A stretch of 64,000 bases of DNA from Promicromonospora sp. MEB111 (GCF_030209445.1 NZ_JARVSD010000003.1:248001-312000), one strand, 5' to 3'; counted from the stretch's first letter, positions 18,246 through 27,127 are shown. Numbers and translations are program-made. The notes: generated by a model not told the origin, from the sequence alone.

Positions 18246-18710
18246 ATGAGTCAGCGCGTCGTGGCCTGGGGGCAGGAGCTCCGCGAGATCCACCGGCGGC
18301 TGCGCGACGCCCTGGGCGTGGCGCGGTCCGCCGTCGAGGGCGGTGGTTCCGGGCCGGCGGCGGCGCGGGACCTGCAGCTCTACTGCGTCGGCTTCTGCGC
18401 CGCGCTGACCGGGCACCACCGCGCGGAGGACGCCACGCTGTTCGACGTCGTGCTGGCGGCCGAGCCGGACCTCGCGCCCGTCGTGGCCGACCTCAAGCGG
18501 GACCACTCCATGCTGGACCACCTCCTGGGCGAGCTGCAGCGCGCCGCGCTGTCGGGGGCGGACCGGGACGAGCTGCTGCGGCACCTCGACGGCATCGAGG
18601 CCGTCATGGAGACGCACTTCCGGTACGAGGAGAAGAAGATCGTCGCCGTGCTCGACGGCGCGGACCGCCCGGAGACCGACCGGCAGGAATTGCTCGGCCC
18701 GCTGGCGTGA
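18246..18710 (+). CDS. Hemerythrin-domain (HHE) protein
   Basis: The 154-residue cytoplasmic four-helix protein has iron-ligand candidates in the hemerythrin order: His22 region (REIHRRLRDAL), LTGHHRAEDATLF (His and Glu), KRDHSMLDHLL and METHFRYEEKKIV (His, Glu). HHE proteins bind a di-iron site and sense or carry O2, NO or iron. The ATG at 18246 is eight bases past a TAGGCT box. It is the first gene of the accessory block and is followed by an A+T-richer stretch, the upstream region of the large LuxR regulator. Confidence 0.8.
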   Translation: MSQRVVAWGQELREIHRRLRDALGVARSAVEGGGSGPAAARDLQLYCVGFCAALTGHHRAEDATLFDVVLAAEPDLAPVVADLKRDHSMLDHLLGELQRAALSGADRDELLRHLDGIEAVMETHFRYEEKKIVAVLDGADRPETDRQELLGPLA

Positions 18711-18729
18711 CGCCGCCGCGCCGGAATTG

Positions 18730-18753
18730 GGCATTCCGGATTTATTTCCGGAC
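18730..18753 (+). promoter_or_regulatory. GGCATTCCGGA/TCCGGACG motif upstream of the LuxR regulator
   Basis: GGCATTCCGGA (18730-18740) is followed by TTTATT and TCCGGACG. The same 11-mer and octamer recur upstream of the wall-anchored protein gene (21404-21414, 21600-21607, 21621-21628), so this is a candidate binding site of a shared regulator. Confidence 0.4.
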
Positions 18754-18896
18754 GACTTGCCTTTATCTCGCCTGTCCGAGATGTGCCAGGTAGAACCGTA
18801 ATTTCCCGTATCACAGGCACACCCTGCACGATTTATCTCTTGTCATAGACTCCCTGACGCGCTCCGATCAATATTCATGTAAGTCACGAAATTGGG

Positions 18897-21356
18897 GTGT
18901 GCGTGCCATCTAGTTACGGGCCTTCCATGGCCATGTCCACGGCGTCGTCGGGGGCACGAGGGAGCCAGGCGGGTAGCAGGGGGAGGGGCCACGTGGTCCA
19001 CGGGCGGGACAGAGAACTGCGAGTCATCGGGCATTTCGCGACGGACCTGGACCCGACGGTCCTCGTCGTGCGCGGGCTGAGCGGCATCGGCAAGACGGCG
19101 ACGGTGATCCGCGCCCTCAAGCTGGTCGGCGCGGGATCGTCGGCGGTGCGGGTGGTCCGGCCGTGCTCGCCCCGGCCCTCGGCGCACGACCTGGAGAACA
19201 GCCGGCGCATCGACCTGTCGGCCTGGTCCGTGCCCGACCACCCGGAGCACGACTCCGACTTCGACGCGGCGGGCTTCCTGCGCGCGGTGTCGGCCTGGGC
19301 GGCCGACGGGGACGGGGACGGCGGTGCCGGCCCGCGTGTCCTCTTCGTCGACGACGTGGGCGTGCTCACCGCCGAGCGCGCGCGCTGGCTGCAGCACCTG
19401 GCGGACGAGGCGTACGGCCAGGACTGGAGGGTGATCGCCGCCGTCCGGAGCATCTCCGCCGAACCTCTGTCGGACGACGTCGAGGTGCTCGAGCTGGGGC
19501 CGCTCGACCGCGGGTCCCTGCGCCGCGTGCTTGACATGGAACTGAGCGTCCCGGTCGCCGCCGACGTCGTCGAGCAGCTGCGCTGGTGGAGCGCCGGCAA
19601 CCCCCGGCTCGCGCTGGAGCTCGCCGGGTCCCTGAGCGCCGCGGAGCTGCGCGGGGACGCCTCCTGGACCGGCCCCGAGACCGCGGGCTCCGCCGCCCGG
19701 CGCGTCTACCGCGCGATGCTGGCCGGCCTGGACCCGGCGACCATGACCGCGCTCGCCACCGCGCCGCTGGGCGCCCCACCGCTCGGCGGGGCGGCCCTGG
19801 CCCGCCGGGACGGCCGGTCGGCCGTGCGGCACCCGCTGCTGGCCCTGCTCTGCCGCGAGGCGCGCGGGGCGGACGGCCACGTCGACGGCCGCGAGGCACC
19901 GGCCGCGGAGCACGACGTGACCGGCGCGCACGCGGCCGAGCGCATCCTCGACGGCCTGCACCTCGACGAGCTGCCGGCCCGCGCCTGGGCGGTCGCGGCG
20001 GCCACGCCCGAGCCCCGGCTGTCGGCGCGCGCCGTCGGCGTGTCCCTGCTGACGGGCCGCACGTGGCTGGACCACCGCGAGGGCGCGCTGGTGCCCGACG
20101 GCGTGGGGCCGGAGTGGACCGACCACCTCTGGTGGCGCGACGCGACCGGCGTCCCCGCGGAGGCGCGTGCCGCCGGTGCTCGCGTGGCGGCCGCCCTGCT
20201 CCGCCTGGAGGGAACGGGCGAGCTGCCGGACCCGGGGACGCTCCGCGGCGACCTCCGGCTGCTCGGGCCGACGCCCGGCCAGGACTGGGTGGGCGTCGGG
20301 ATCCAGGTGCACGCCCTGCTGATGCTGGGCGACGTCGTGGGCGCGCGCAGCCTGCTGGCGGACCACTCCGGCACGGCGGGGGAGAGCACGGTCGCGGAGA
20401 TCGTCGCGCGCGACCTCGCGGCGGCCCGGGTCGCCGCCTTCGACGGCCGCGCCGTCGACGTCCGGACGCACCTCGCGCACGCAGCGGAGCTGCGGCCGTC
20501 GGTGGACGAGTGGCTGCCCGCACGCGGGCTGCGCGCGGCGGCGGACGCCGTCGTCGACGGCACCGCACCGGCGAGCACGATGCCCGCGCAGGCGGGCAGC
20601 TGGTCGGCGCGGGCGCTGGGCGAGTACGCCGCCGACCTCGGCGCCGCGCACCTCGTCGTGGGGCAGGCGGAGGGCGCCGTGGCCCTGCTGACCATCGCGC
20701 TGGAGCACTGCGCCTGGCCGTACCGGGGCCGCGTGCAGGTGCGCTGCGACCTCGTCGAGGCCGTCATGGCGTCCACGCCGCCCGGCCGGGTGGGGCCGCA
20801 CATCGAGCGGCTGCTCCAGCCCGTGGTGACGCCCGAGGAGCGGTCGGCGGTCGACGTCGCGGCGGCCTGGTCCAGGCTGCGGGCGCTGCTGGCCGACGAC
20901 GGCACACCGTCGGCCGCCTTCGAGGCCGCGCTGCACGCCGCGCCGGTGCCGATGTCGCCCTGGCAGCGGGTGCGCATGCTGGTGGCCTACGGCCGGTACG
21001 CCGTGACGCGCGGCGCCCGCACCACGGGCACGGCGCTGCTCGACGAGGCCCGGACGCTGGTCCGGCTGGCCGGGATGACCGGGTGGCTGCGCGGCATCGA
21101 CGCGTTCCTCGCCGAGACCGACACCGGCGGCGGAGCGGGCCCCGAGTGGGAGGTGCTCGGCAGGCACGAGCGGGAGATGGTGCGGCTCGCCGTGCACGGT
21201 GCGACCAACTCGCAGATCGCCCAGGCGACGTTCGTGTCCGAGCGGACCGTCGTGAACCGGTTGCGCCAGGCGTACACGACGCTCGGCATCCGGGACCGCA
21301 GGGATCTGGTCCGTCTCGCCGAGACCCGCCCGCCCGCCTGGCTCGTCGGCGGGTAA
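18897..21356 (+). CDS. Large AAA-ATPase/LuxR-type (LAL/MalT-like) transcriptional regulator
   Basis: The 819-residue protein has an N-terminal nucleotide-binding domain with Walker A GLSGIGKT (60-67) and Walker B RVLFVDDVG (about 146). A long helical middle region resembling TPR-like bundles follows, and the C-terminal LuxR-type helix-turn-helix covers residues 754-819 (LGRHEREMVRLAVHG..., SQIAQATFVSERTVVNRLRQ). This is the layout of LAL regulators, which bind ATP and a ligand and then activate nearby genes. The start is uncertain: GTG 18897 gives a weak Ser/Gly-rich N-terminus, and ATG 18927 or an internal start before HGRDRELRVIG would also keep the domains. The likely target is the wall-anchored protein gene 310 bases downstream. 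Confidence 0.85.
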   Translation: MCVPSSYGPSMAMSTASSGARGSQAGSRGRGHVVHGRDRELRVIGHFATDLDPTVLVVRGLSGIGKTATVIRALKLVGAGSSAVRVVRPCSPRPSAHDLENSRRIDLSAWSVPDHPEHDSDFDAAGFLRAVSAWAADGDGDGGAGPRVLFVDDVGVLTAERARWLQHLADEAYGQDWRVIAAVRSISAEPLSDDVEVLELGPLDRGSLRRVLDMELSVPVAADVVEQLRWWSAGNPRLALELAGSLSAAELRGDASWTGPETAGSAARRVYRAMLAGLDPATMTALATAPLGAPPLGGAALARRDGRSAVRHPLLALLCREARGADGHVDGREAPAAEHDVTGAHAAERILDGLHLDELPARAWAVAAATPEPRLSARAVGVSLLTGRTWLDHREGALVPDGVGPEWTDHLWWRDATGVPAEARAAGARVAAALLRLEGTGELPDPGTLRGDLRLLGPTPGQDWVGVGIQVHALLMLGDVVGARSLLADHSGTAGESTVAEIVARDLAAARVAAFDGRAVDVRTHLAHAAELRPSVDEWLPARGLRAAADAVVDGTAPASTMPAQAGSWSARALGEYAADLGAAHLVVGQAEGAVALLTIALEHCAWPYRGRVQVRCDLVEAVMASTPPGRVGPHIERLLQPVVTPEERSAVDVAAAWSRLRALLADDGTPSAAFEAALHAAPVPMSPWQRVRMLVAYGRYAVTRGARTTGTALLDEARTLVRLAGMTGWLRGIDAFLAETDTGGGAGPEWEVLGRHEREMVRLAVHGATNSQIAQATFVSERTVVNRLRQAYTTLGIRDRRDLVRLAETRPPAWLVGG

Positions 21357-21666
21357 CGGTCGAGCGCAGATTTTTCACCCGCTCCTGCGCCTACTTTTCA
21401 CCCGGCATTCCGGACGTCTTTCTCGTTTCCCCGGCATTGTGTGCGTGGCTGCCTCAGTCGCGCCTCGAAACGTATCGAACGCACTTCACGTTGCGCTGGA
21501 TTGCGTCAGCGCACGATTACGGCCCTGCCTGGCAGGCGGCTGAGAACCACTGTTCCCTGATGGCCGGGAGCCGGTGTGCCTCATGCCATCGCCCCGAGAT
21601 CCGGACGTGATCACGTACCGATCCGGACGCTTTTTCTTAAGCGCGAACGTGGAGGAGTGAATTCCG
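21357..21666. promoter_or_regulatory. Regulatory region upstream of the wall-anchored protein gene
   Basis: This 310-base gene-free stretch is more A+T-rich than its surroundings. It contains GGCATTCCGGA at 21404-21414, two direct copies of gatccggacg at 21598-21607 and 21620-21629 (start-to-start 22 bp, two helical turns) and a 12-bp palindrome acgtgatcacgt at 21605-21616. The layout suits a dimeric LuxR-type activator; no -10 box is convincing. Confidence 0.45.
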
Positions 21667-24639
21667 TTGAACCCAACGCAAGTACCGTCACGCCGTCGAA
21701 GGGGTGGCCTCGTACTGCGCCGATCTCTGGTGACGGTCGCGGCGTCGGCCCTCGTGGTGACCACCACGGGCCTGCCGGCAGTCGCGGCTGTGGACAACTA
21801 CCCGGACGAGCCGTCGGAGGCCGCCGCGAGCGTCCTCGACTCGACGCTCTTCCAGGAGGCGCTGCTCGCAGCCGCCTACTCGGAGGCCGGTTCGGTCTCG
21901 AACGCAGGCCCGAACGAGGGCAACCTGAACGTCGAGCTGCTCGGCTCGGAGCTCATCCGTCTCGGTGACGTCGAGGTTCCCCTCGACGAGATCCTGGACT
22001 TCGGTCAGCTCGGTGCGCTGGCCAGCAAGAGCGAGGCGTCGTCCCCGGTCGACGCGTACGCGGTCTCCGGCCTGGCCGGTGCCGACGGCGGCGTGACCCT
22101 GGACGGCGAGACCGAGGACTTCGGCAAGGCGACCGTGGACGTGCTGTCCGTCGCGCGCCTGCTGGGCGTCGACGGCCTCACGGACAAGATCGTCGACCAG
22201 CTCCTGCTGGAGGCGGGTGCCGGTGCGGCCGAGGTCAAGGCCGAGGACGGCGTGATCCTGGACCAGGACGGCGTGGGTGGCCTCGGCCAGTACCGCGTGG
22301 CCGACCTGGACCTGACGCTGCACTCGCCGGTCATCGAGGACGCTGCCTCGTCGATCTACGACATCGGCGGCACCATCGACACGACCGTCGAGGACCTCGT
22401 CAACGAGAACCTCGACGAGAGCGCGCTGACCGGCCTGTTCGACGCGATCCCGGGCGTCCCGACGCCGTCGATCACCGTCGACAGCAACATGCAGGAGAAC
22501 CTGTTCCAGTCCGTCGTGGGTGAGCCGATCACCTCGGCGAACCAGCTCATCACGATCGACCTGTCGACCGGCCAGCTCGAGGTGCACCTCGACAAGCTCG
22601 TGGACGGCCCGAACGAGGGCGGCATCAACGCGCTCGACCCGAACACCGAGCTCATCGACGACACGACCTACCCGCTCATCGCGGAGACCGTGCACGAGCT
22701 GATGGAGGAAGTCACCAACATCCTCATCGGCGCGATCGAGGACTCGCTGAACTCGGTGACGATCAACATCGCCTTCACCGACGAGAGCCCGCTGGGCAAC
22801 CTCGACGTCTCGTGGTCGCTGCCGCTGGCCGACGCCGTGAACGGCAACTTCCCCGAGGCCGTGAACAACAGCACGGGCACGATGGCCCCGGTCGCCGAGC
22901 TCCTGGTCAGCACCATCAACACGCTCGGCCCGGCCCTGGCGCCGATCCTGGCCCCGGTGTACGACCTGCTGATCAGCGACGAGGGTGACAACATCTTCAA
23001 CCTGCTGATCAACGACCTCAAGACGGACTCCATCACGAAGCCGATCCGCGAGCTGCTCTCGCCGGTCTTCGACGTCCTGTCGCAGGTCCTCTCCATCACG
23101 ATCAACCGTCAGGTCAGCTCCGAGGGCGTGACCCAGACCTCCACCCAGGCCGCGGCCGCGGAGACCTCCTTCGAGCTGTCGGCGCTGAGCATCGCGCTGC
23201 TGCCGGCCAACGAGGTCGCTCGCATCAACCTGGGCAACGCCGCCGTCCGCATCGGTGGCGACGGTGGCACGGGCGAGATCGACCCGTCCCTGACCGTGGT
23301 CCCCGGCTCTGTCGCTCCGGGTCAGTCGACCGTCGCGACGGGTGAGGGCTACACGCCGGACTCGACCGCCACGGTTCAGCTGACCGACCCCGAGGGCAAC
23401 CCCGTGGGTGACGCCATCCCGGTCGACACCGACTCCGAGGGCACCTTCACCACCCCGGTGCCGGTCCCCGCGGACGCCGAGCTCGGCGACTACACGGTCG
23501 TCGGCACCGACGACACGACCGGCCAGGCCGCAGAGGCCCCGCTGGCCGTGATCTCGGGCGCCGACGTCTGCGCCATGGACCCGACGCTGACCGTCGTGCC
23601 GAACGCCGCCTACCCGGGCGACACCGTCTCGGTCATCGGCCAGGGCTTCCCGGCCGGCGTCCCGGTCGTCGTGCAGCTGCGCGACGCCGAGGGCAACCCG
23701 GTGGGCGACGCCGTCACGGTCACCCCGGACGACGCCTGCGGCTTCATCACGGACCTGACCGTCCCCGAGGACGCCGAGCCCGGCGACCACGTGGTCGAGG
23801 CAGAGCCGGAGGACGGCAGCGAGGGTGCCGAGGCACCGCTGGAGATCCTGAACCCGGACAACCAGGGTGAGGAGTGCACCGACCCGGCCATCACGGCCGA
23901 CCCGACCGTCGTCGAGGCGGGCGACGAGGTGCAGGTCACGGGCACCGGCTTCCCGGCCGGCGTGAACGTGGTCGTGCAGCTCTTCGACACCGAGGGCAAC
24001 AAGATCGGTGACCCGGTCACCGTGCTGGTGGACGAGGACTGCGGCTTCACCACCCCGATCACCGTTCCCGAGGGCACCGAGCCGGGCGTCATCATCGTGG
24101 ACGCGCAGCCCGAGGACGGCAGCGAGGGCGCGCAGACGCCGATCGTGGTCACCGAGAACACCGGTGGCGGCGACGGGCGCGACCTGACGGCCCGTTTCGA
24201 GCACCCGACGGTCCAGCAGGGTGACGAGCAGACCTTCTACGCGTCGGGCTTCGAGCCCGGCGAGCAGGTCGTCGGCATCATCAACTCGACGTCGTTCGCG
24301 CTGCAGGCCCAGGCCGCAGACAGCGAGGGCAACGTCCAGTGGACCTTCACGGTCGACGAGAAGCTCAACGTCGGTGAGCACCAGGGCATCGCCGTCAGCA
24401 CGGTCGAGGGCGACTCGGCCATGGCCACCTTCGAGGTCGTCTCCACCGCCGTCGGCGGCGGCGACGGCGACAACGGTGACGGCGGCCTCGCCGCCACCGG
24501 TGCGAACGTGGGCATCCTGATCGGTGCGACGGTGCTGCTGCTCGGCGCCGGTGCGGTCATGATCAAGCGTCGCCGCGAGATCAGCCAGGCCTTCGCCACC
24601 GCGATGGGCCGCATGTCCGACGACTCGAAGGCCGTCTGA
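21667..24639 (+). CDS. Choice-of-anchor G-type surface protein with Ig-like repeats and LAATG sorting signal
   Basis: The 990-residue exported protein starts at TTG 21667, nine bases after GGAGGAG; later starts would delete the basic n-region (RRRRGGLVLRRS). The signal peptide runs to about residue 41 (LPAVAA). Residues 42-530 form an acidic, Leu/Ile/Asn-rich domain resembling choice-of-anchor G proteins. Repeat modules of about 100 residues begin near 539, 638, 739 and 842; the first three share T-V-V-P...G-x-G-(F/Y)...VQL.D.EGN..GD and ...PEDGSEGA. The C-terminus has a Gly/Asp linker, LAATG (941-945), one membrane helix and KRRRE: a class E sortase-type LAxTG anchor. It is likely a stalk-like wall protein; its ligand is unknown. 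Confidence 0.85.
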   Translation: MNPTQVPSRRRRGGLVLRRSLVTVAASALVVTTTGLPAVAAVDNYPDEPSEAAASVLDSTLFQEALLAAAYSEAGSVSNAGPNEGNLNVELLGSELIRLGDVEVPLDEILDFGQLGALASKSEASSPVDAYAVSGLAGADGGVTLDGETEDFGKATVDVLSVARLLGVDGLTDKIVDQLLLEAGAGAAEVKAEDGVILDQDGVGGLGQYRVADLDLTLHSPVIEDAASSIYDIGGTIDTTVEDLVNENLDESALTGLFDAIPGVPTPSITVDSNMQENLFQSVVGEPITSANQLITIDLSTGQLEVHLDKLVDGPNEGGINALDPNTELIDDTTYPLIAETVHELMEEVTNILIGAIEDSLNSVTINIAFTDESPLGNLDVSWSLPLADAVNGNFPEAVNNSTGTMAPVAELLVSTINTLGPALAPILAPVYDLLISDEGDNIFNLLINDLKTDSITKPIRELLSPVFDVLSQVLSITINRQVSSEGVTQTSTQAAAAETSFELSALSIALLPANEVARINLGNAAVRIGGDGGTGEIDPSLTVVPGSVAPGQSTVATGEGYTPDSTATVQLTDPEGNPVGDAIPVDTDSEGTFTTPVPVPADAELGDYTVVGTDDTTGQAAEAPLAVISGADVCAMDPTLTVVPNAAYPGDTVSVIGQGFPAGVPVVVQLRDAEGNPVGDAVTVTPDDACGFITDLTVPEDAEPGDHVVEAEPEDGSEGAEAPLEILNPDNQGEECTDPAITADPTVVEAGDEVQVTGTGFPAGVNVVVQLFDTEGNKIGDPVTVLVDEDCGFTTPITVPEGTEPGVIIVDAQPEDGSEGAQTPIVVTENTGGGDGRDLTARFEHPTVQQGDEQTFYASGFEPGEQVVGIINSTSFALQAQAADSEGNVQWTFTVDEKLNVGEHQGIAVSTVEGDSAMATFEVVSTAVGGGDGDNGDGGLAATGANVGILIGATVLLLGAGAVMIKRRREISQAFATAMGRMSDDSKAV

Positions 24640-24698
24640 CGGCTGAGTAGCCGACGTAGCAGGACGGACGCAGCAGGCAGGCGTCCGGAGCGGTAAGG

Positions 24699-24731
24699 CC
24701 GGCCCGGTGCGACATCGTCGCACCGGGCCGG
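24699..24731. terminator. Terminator after the wall-anchored protein gene
   Basis: A 15-bp perfect stem (24699-24713 with 24717-24731) closes a three-base loop, then TCCTGTC. It separates the anchored protein gene from the copper-amine-oxidase-like gene, so the latter probably has its own promoter. Confidence 0.75.
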
Positions 24732-24779
24732 TCCTGTCAGGGCCCGCAGGGGGCCGGGAACTGAGATCGGGGGAACGTC

Positions 24780-26150
24780 GTGCGCGAGGTGTCGTCCAAG
24801 CGCAGGTTGATACCGGCGATCGTCGCGGCGACCGCCATCGTCGCGCTCGTCGTGGCCGCGATCATGGTGGTGGAACAGGCTCTGCCTGCCGCGCCGGCCC
24901 CGCGGGGCGAGGACACGCGGGCGTCGGGCAGCGCGCACGTGACGTGCGCGGAGAACGAACCGGTCACGGAGGAGCTGCTCAGCGGTTCCACGTGGACCAT
25001 GTGCTGGCGGATCGACGCCAGCCGCGGGCTGGTGCTCGACGACGTGTACTTCACGCCCGCCGGCGACGAGCCGGTGCAGGTGCTCGCCGAGCTGTCCATC
25101 GGGCAGCTGGAGGTGCCGTACGACACCGGCCTGCGCAACACCGAGGACATCACGACCCAGGGCTTCGGCGGCAGCCACATCATGACCCTCACCGAGCCGG
25201 AGTGCCTGGGCGAACGGCTCGAGACGTACGTGCCCAAGATCGGCGACGGCTCGATGGGCGGCGGCGGGGAGCGCCGCGCCGTGCTGTGCCAGGAGGTGGT
25301 CGACGGCGGGATCGCGTACCGGAGCGGCGACACGACGGGCACCGAGGTGGCCCGCCGCACGGACCTGCGGCTCTCGACGATCTCGAAGGTCGGCTGGTAC
25401 GAGTACGTCAGCCAGTACACGTTCGGCGGGGACGGCAGCATCCGGTCCGACCTCGGCGCGACCGGCGACCTGTCGCCCGAGGACTACGGTGACGACCCGG
25501 CCCACGGCTGGCCCGTCGGCCCCGGCGACACGGACTACGCCACCAGCCACTCGCACAACGCGGTCTGGCGGGTGCACTGGGCGCTCGGCGGGCAGGGCGG
25601 CCAGGTCGTGGAGCAGTACGACGCCGCGCCGACCGGCGAGGTGGGCCCGCGGGCGCCGCTGGTCGAGGGGGCCCTGACCCGGATCCCGCGCGAGGGCACG
25701 GCCACGGCGGCGGACCGGCGCTGGTGGCGGGTGGTCAACCCCGACGTGCTCAACGCGGACGGGCACGAGATCTCCTACCAGGTCGAGCTGGGTGCGACGA
25801 CGCCCTTCCAGCTCACCCAGGACCACAGGCACGGCGGCGAGGACGGCGGCGGCTACGCCATCGCGTTCACCGAGGCGGACGACTGTCAGCTCTACGCGAC
25901 GGCCAACAAGGAGGGGTCCTGCGGCTCGGGTGTGCTCGACTTCGCGCAGGACGAGACGGAGCTGTCCGACGTCGTCACGTGGGTCGCCGTCGGCTTCCAC
26001 CACGTGGCGCGCGACGAGGACCAGAGCCCCATGGAGATGCACTGGCAGGGGTTCACGCTGACGCCACGTGACCTGACGGCGCAGCGCGCCGACCCGCCGC
26101 CGGCCCGCGAGGACGTGAACGGGAAGCCGGACGCGGGACCGGGTCACTGA
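24780..26150 (+). CDS. Exported copper amine oxidase-like protein with altered active-site motifs
   Basis: The 456-residue protein has one N-terminal hydrophobic segment (about 11-31, signal anchor or signal peptide). The rest resembles the catalytic domain of copper amine oxidases: KVGWYEYVSQYTFGGDGSI (206-220) aligns with the TPQ-forming Asn-Tyr-Asp/Glu motif, HSH (257-259) in a HSHNAVWRVHW context aligns with two copper ligands, and WVAVGFHHVARDEDQSPMEM aligns with the third His region. Two departures are seen: Asn before the TPQ Tyr is Trp206, and the catalytic-base Asp region reads GFGGS. The N2/N3 domains are missing. It could be an active variant or a non-enzymatic relative. Start GTG 24780 follows GGGGGAAC. 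Confidence 0.65.
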   Translation: MREVSSKRRLIPAIVAATAIVALVVAAIMVVEQALPAAPAPRGEDTRASGSAHVTCAENEPVTEELLSGSTWTMCWRIDASRGLVLDDVYFTPAGDEPVQVLAELSIGQLEVPYDTGLRNTEDITTQGFGGSHIMTLTEPECLGERLETYVPKIGDGSMGGGGERRAVLCQEVVDGGIAYRSGDTTGTEVARRTDLRLSTISKVGWYEYVSQYTFGGDGSIRSDLGATGDLSPEDYGDDPAHGWPVGPGDTDYATSHSHNAVWRVHWALGGQGGQVVEQYDAAPTGEVGPRAPLVEGALTRIPREGTATAADRRWWRVVNPDVLNADGHEISYQVELGATTPFQLTQDHRHGGEDGGGYAIAFTEADDCQLYATANKEGSCGSGVLDFAQDETELSDVVTWVAVGFHHVARDEDQSPMEMHWQGFTLTPRDLTAQRADPPPAREDVNGKPDAGPGH

Positions 26151-26229
26151 CTCGCCGACCCCGTACCCACGAGTCAGTGGGGTGGTCCGACCCGACGACT
26201 GACTCGCCGGCTCCGGACTCGCGAGTCAG
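26145..26229. terminator. Tandem pair of related hairpins between convergent genes
   Basis: CACTGACTCG (26145-26154) pairs with CGAGTCAGTG (26170-26179). A second unit, CTGACTCG (26199-26206) with CGAGTCAG (26222-26229), repeats the design, and both are followed by GGGTGGTC or GGGGTGGTC. This is a duplicated bidirectional terminator between the amine-oxidase-like gene and the methyltransferase. Confidence 0.7.
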
Positions 26230-26237
26230 CCGGGTGG

Positions 26238-26999
26238 TCAGGGCTGTCGTGCCTCGACCAGGGTGCGGCGGCTGTGGCAGACGAAAGACCCGTGCTCCGC
26301 GATGTGGTCGTACAGCGCGCGCAGCCGGTCCCGGTACGCGTCCACGGAGAAGCCGGGCACCGTCCACAGGACCTTCCGCAGGAAGTGCACGACCGCCGCC
26401 AGGTCGAAGAACTCCACCCGCGTCCGGGCGTCGCGCAGGTCGACCACGTCGAGCCCTGCCCCCGTCACCCGTCCGCGCAGCCGCTCCACGTACCCGGCGT
26501 CGTCGTTCGCCTGCGGCCCCATGAGGAACTCGTACAGCTCGCGGTTCGAGCCCGCCCCCACCTCCTGGACCAGCAGCGTGCCGCCGGGCGCCAGCACCCG
26601 TGCCGCCTCGGCGTACGGGAACGAGACCGGGTGGCGGCTCAGCACGAGGTCGAACGTGCCGTCGTCGTAGGGGAGCGGGGCGGCGCCGTCGTCGACCAGG
26701 GTCACCACACCGCCGTAGGGCGCCAGCGCGGCGGAGGCCAGCCGGTGGTTCGGCGCCCAGCCCTCGACGGCGCGCACGACGCCGGGCACGCGCTCGGCCC
26801 GCCCCAGTGCCTCGGCAAAGACCTCGCCGCCGCCGGTGTCGACGTCGAGCGCGGCGTCGGCCCGACCCAGGCGCTCGCCGCACAGCCGCACGTAACCCCA
26901 CCCGGGGCGCTCCTCGGTGGCCCGGCCCGCGAACCACGAGAAGTCCCAGCCGTCGGTGGGGACGGCGGCTCCCTCGGCGACCTGCTCCTCGAACGTCAT
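26238..26999 (-). CDS. Class I SAM-dependent methyltransferase
   Basis: The 253-residue cytoplasmic protein has a Rossmann-like fold. Motif I reads ALDVDTGGGEVFAEAL (with Asp instead of the common Gly/Gly-rich start); motif II/III region GVVTLVDDGAAPLPYDDGTFDLVLSRH matches the methyltransferase-11/25 pattern and is followed by EAARVLAPGGTLLVQEVG. The substrate is unknown. The ATG at 26999 lies seven bases after TACGTT (leaderless). It is divergent from the membrane protein/two-component operon. Confidence 0.8.
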   Translation of the reverse strand: MTFEEQVAEGAAVPTDGWDFSWFAGRATEERPGWGYVRLCGERLGRADAALDVDTGGGEVFAEALGRAERVPGVVRAVEGWAPNHRLASAALAPYGGVVTLVDDGAAPLPYDDGTFDLVLSRHPVSFPYAEAARVLAPGGTLLVQEVGAGSNRELYEFLMGPQANDDAGYVERLRGRVTGAGLDVVDLRDARTRVEFFDLAAVVHFLRKVLWTVPGFSVDAYRDRLRALYDHIAEHGSFVCHSRRTLVEARQP

Positions 27000-27006
27000 G
27001 CCGGCG

Positions 27007-27012
27007 AACGTA
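27007..27012 (-). promoter_or_regulatory. -10 box of the methyltransferase gene (leaderless)
   Basis: TACGTT on the minus strand, seven bases before the ATG at 26999. Confidence 0.45.
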
Positions 27013-27043
27013 GCCCGGGGAGTCCCCCGCCCACCAGCGGATA

Positions 27044-27059
27044 TCCCCCGACCGGGGGA
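27044..27059. promoter_or_regulatory. Operator-like inverted repeat in the divergent promoter region
   Basis: TCCCCCG-AC-CGGGGGA, a 16-base perfect palindrome apart from its two central bases, between the methyltransferase and the membrane protein operon. It is a candidate response-regulator or repressor site. Confidence 0.35.
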
Positions 27060-27127
27060 GACGCGGCACGGGCCGTGGACGGGAGCGTGGAGGCATACCG
27101 CACCACCACCGACCGGAGGGAACCGTC

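Noticed and set aside
18840-18877. TTGTCA...TATTCA as a promoter for the LuxR regulator
   Set aside because: Spacing is far from 17 bases for any -10 candidate; only a general A+T-rich upstream region can be claimed.
21688-24723. 1011-codon minus-strand frame opposite the wall-anchored protein gene
   Set aside because: Composition (Arg/Asp/Val/His/Gln) mirrors the codon bias of the plus-strand gene; no domain, start or ribosome-binding site.
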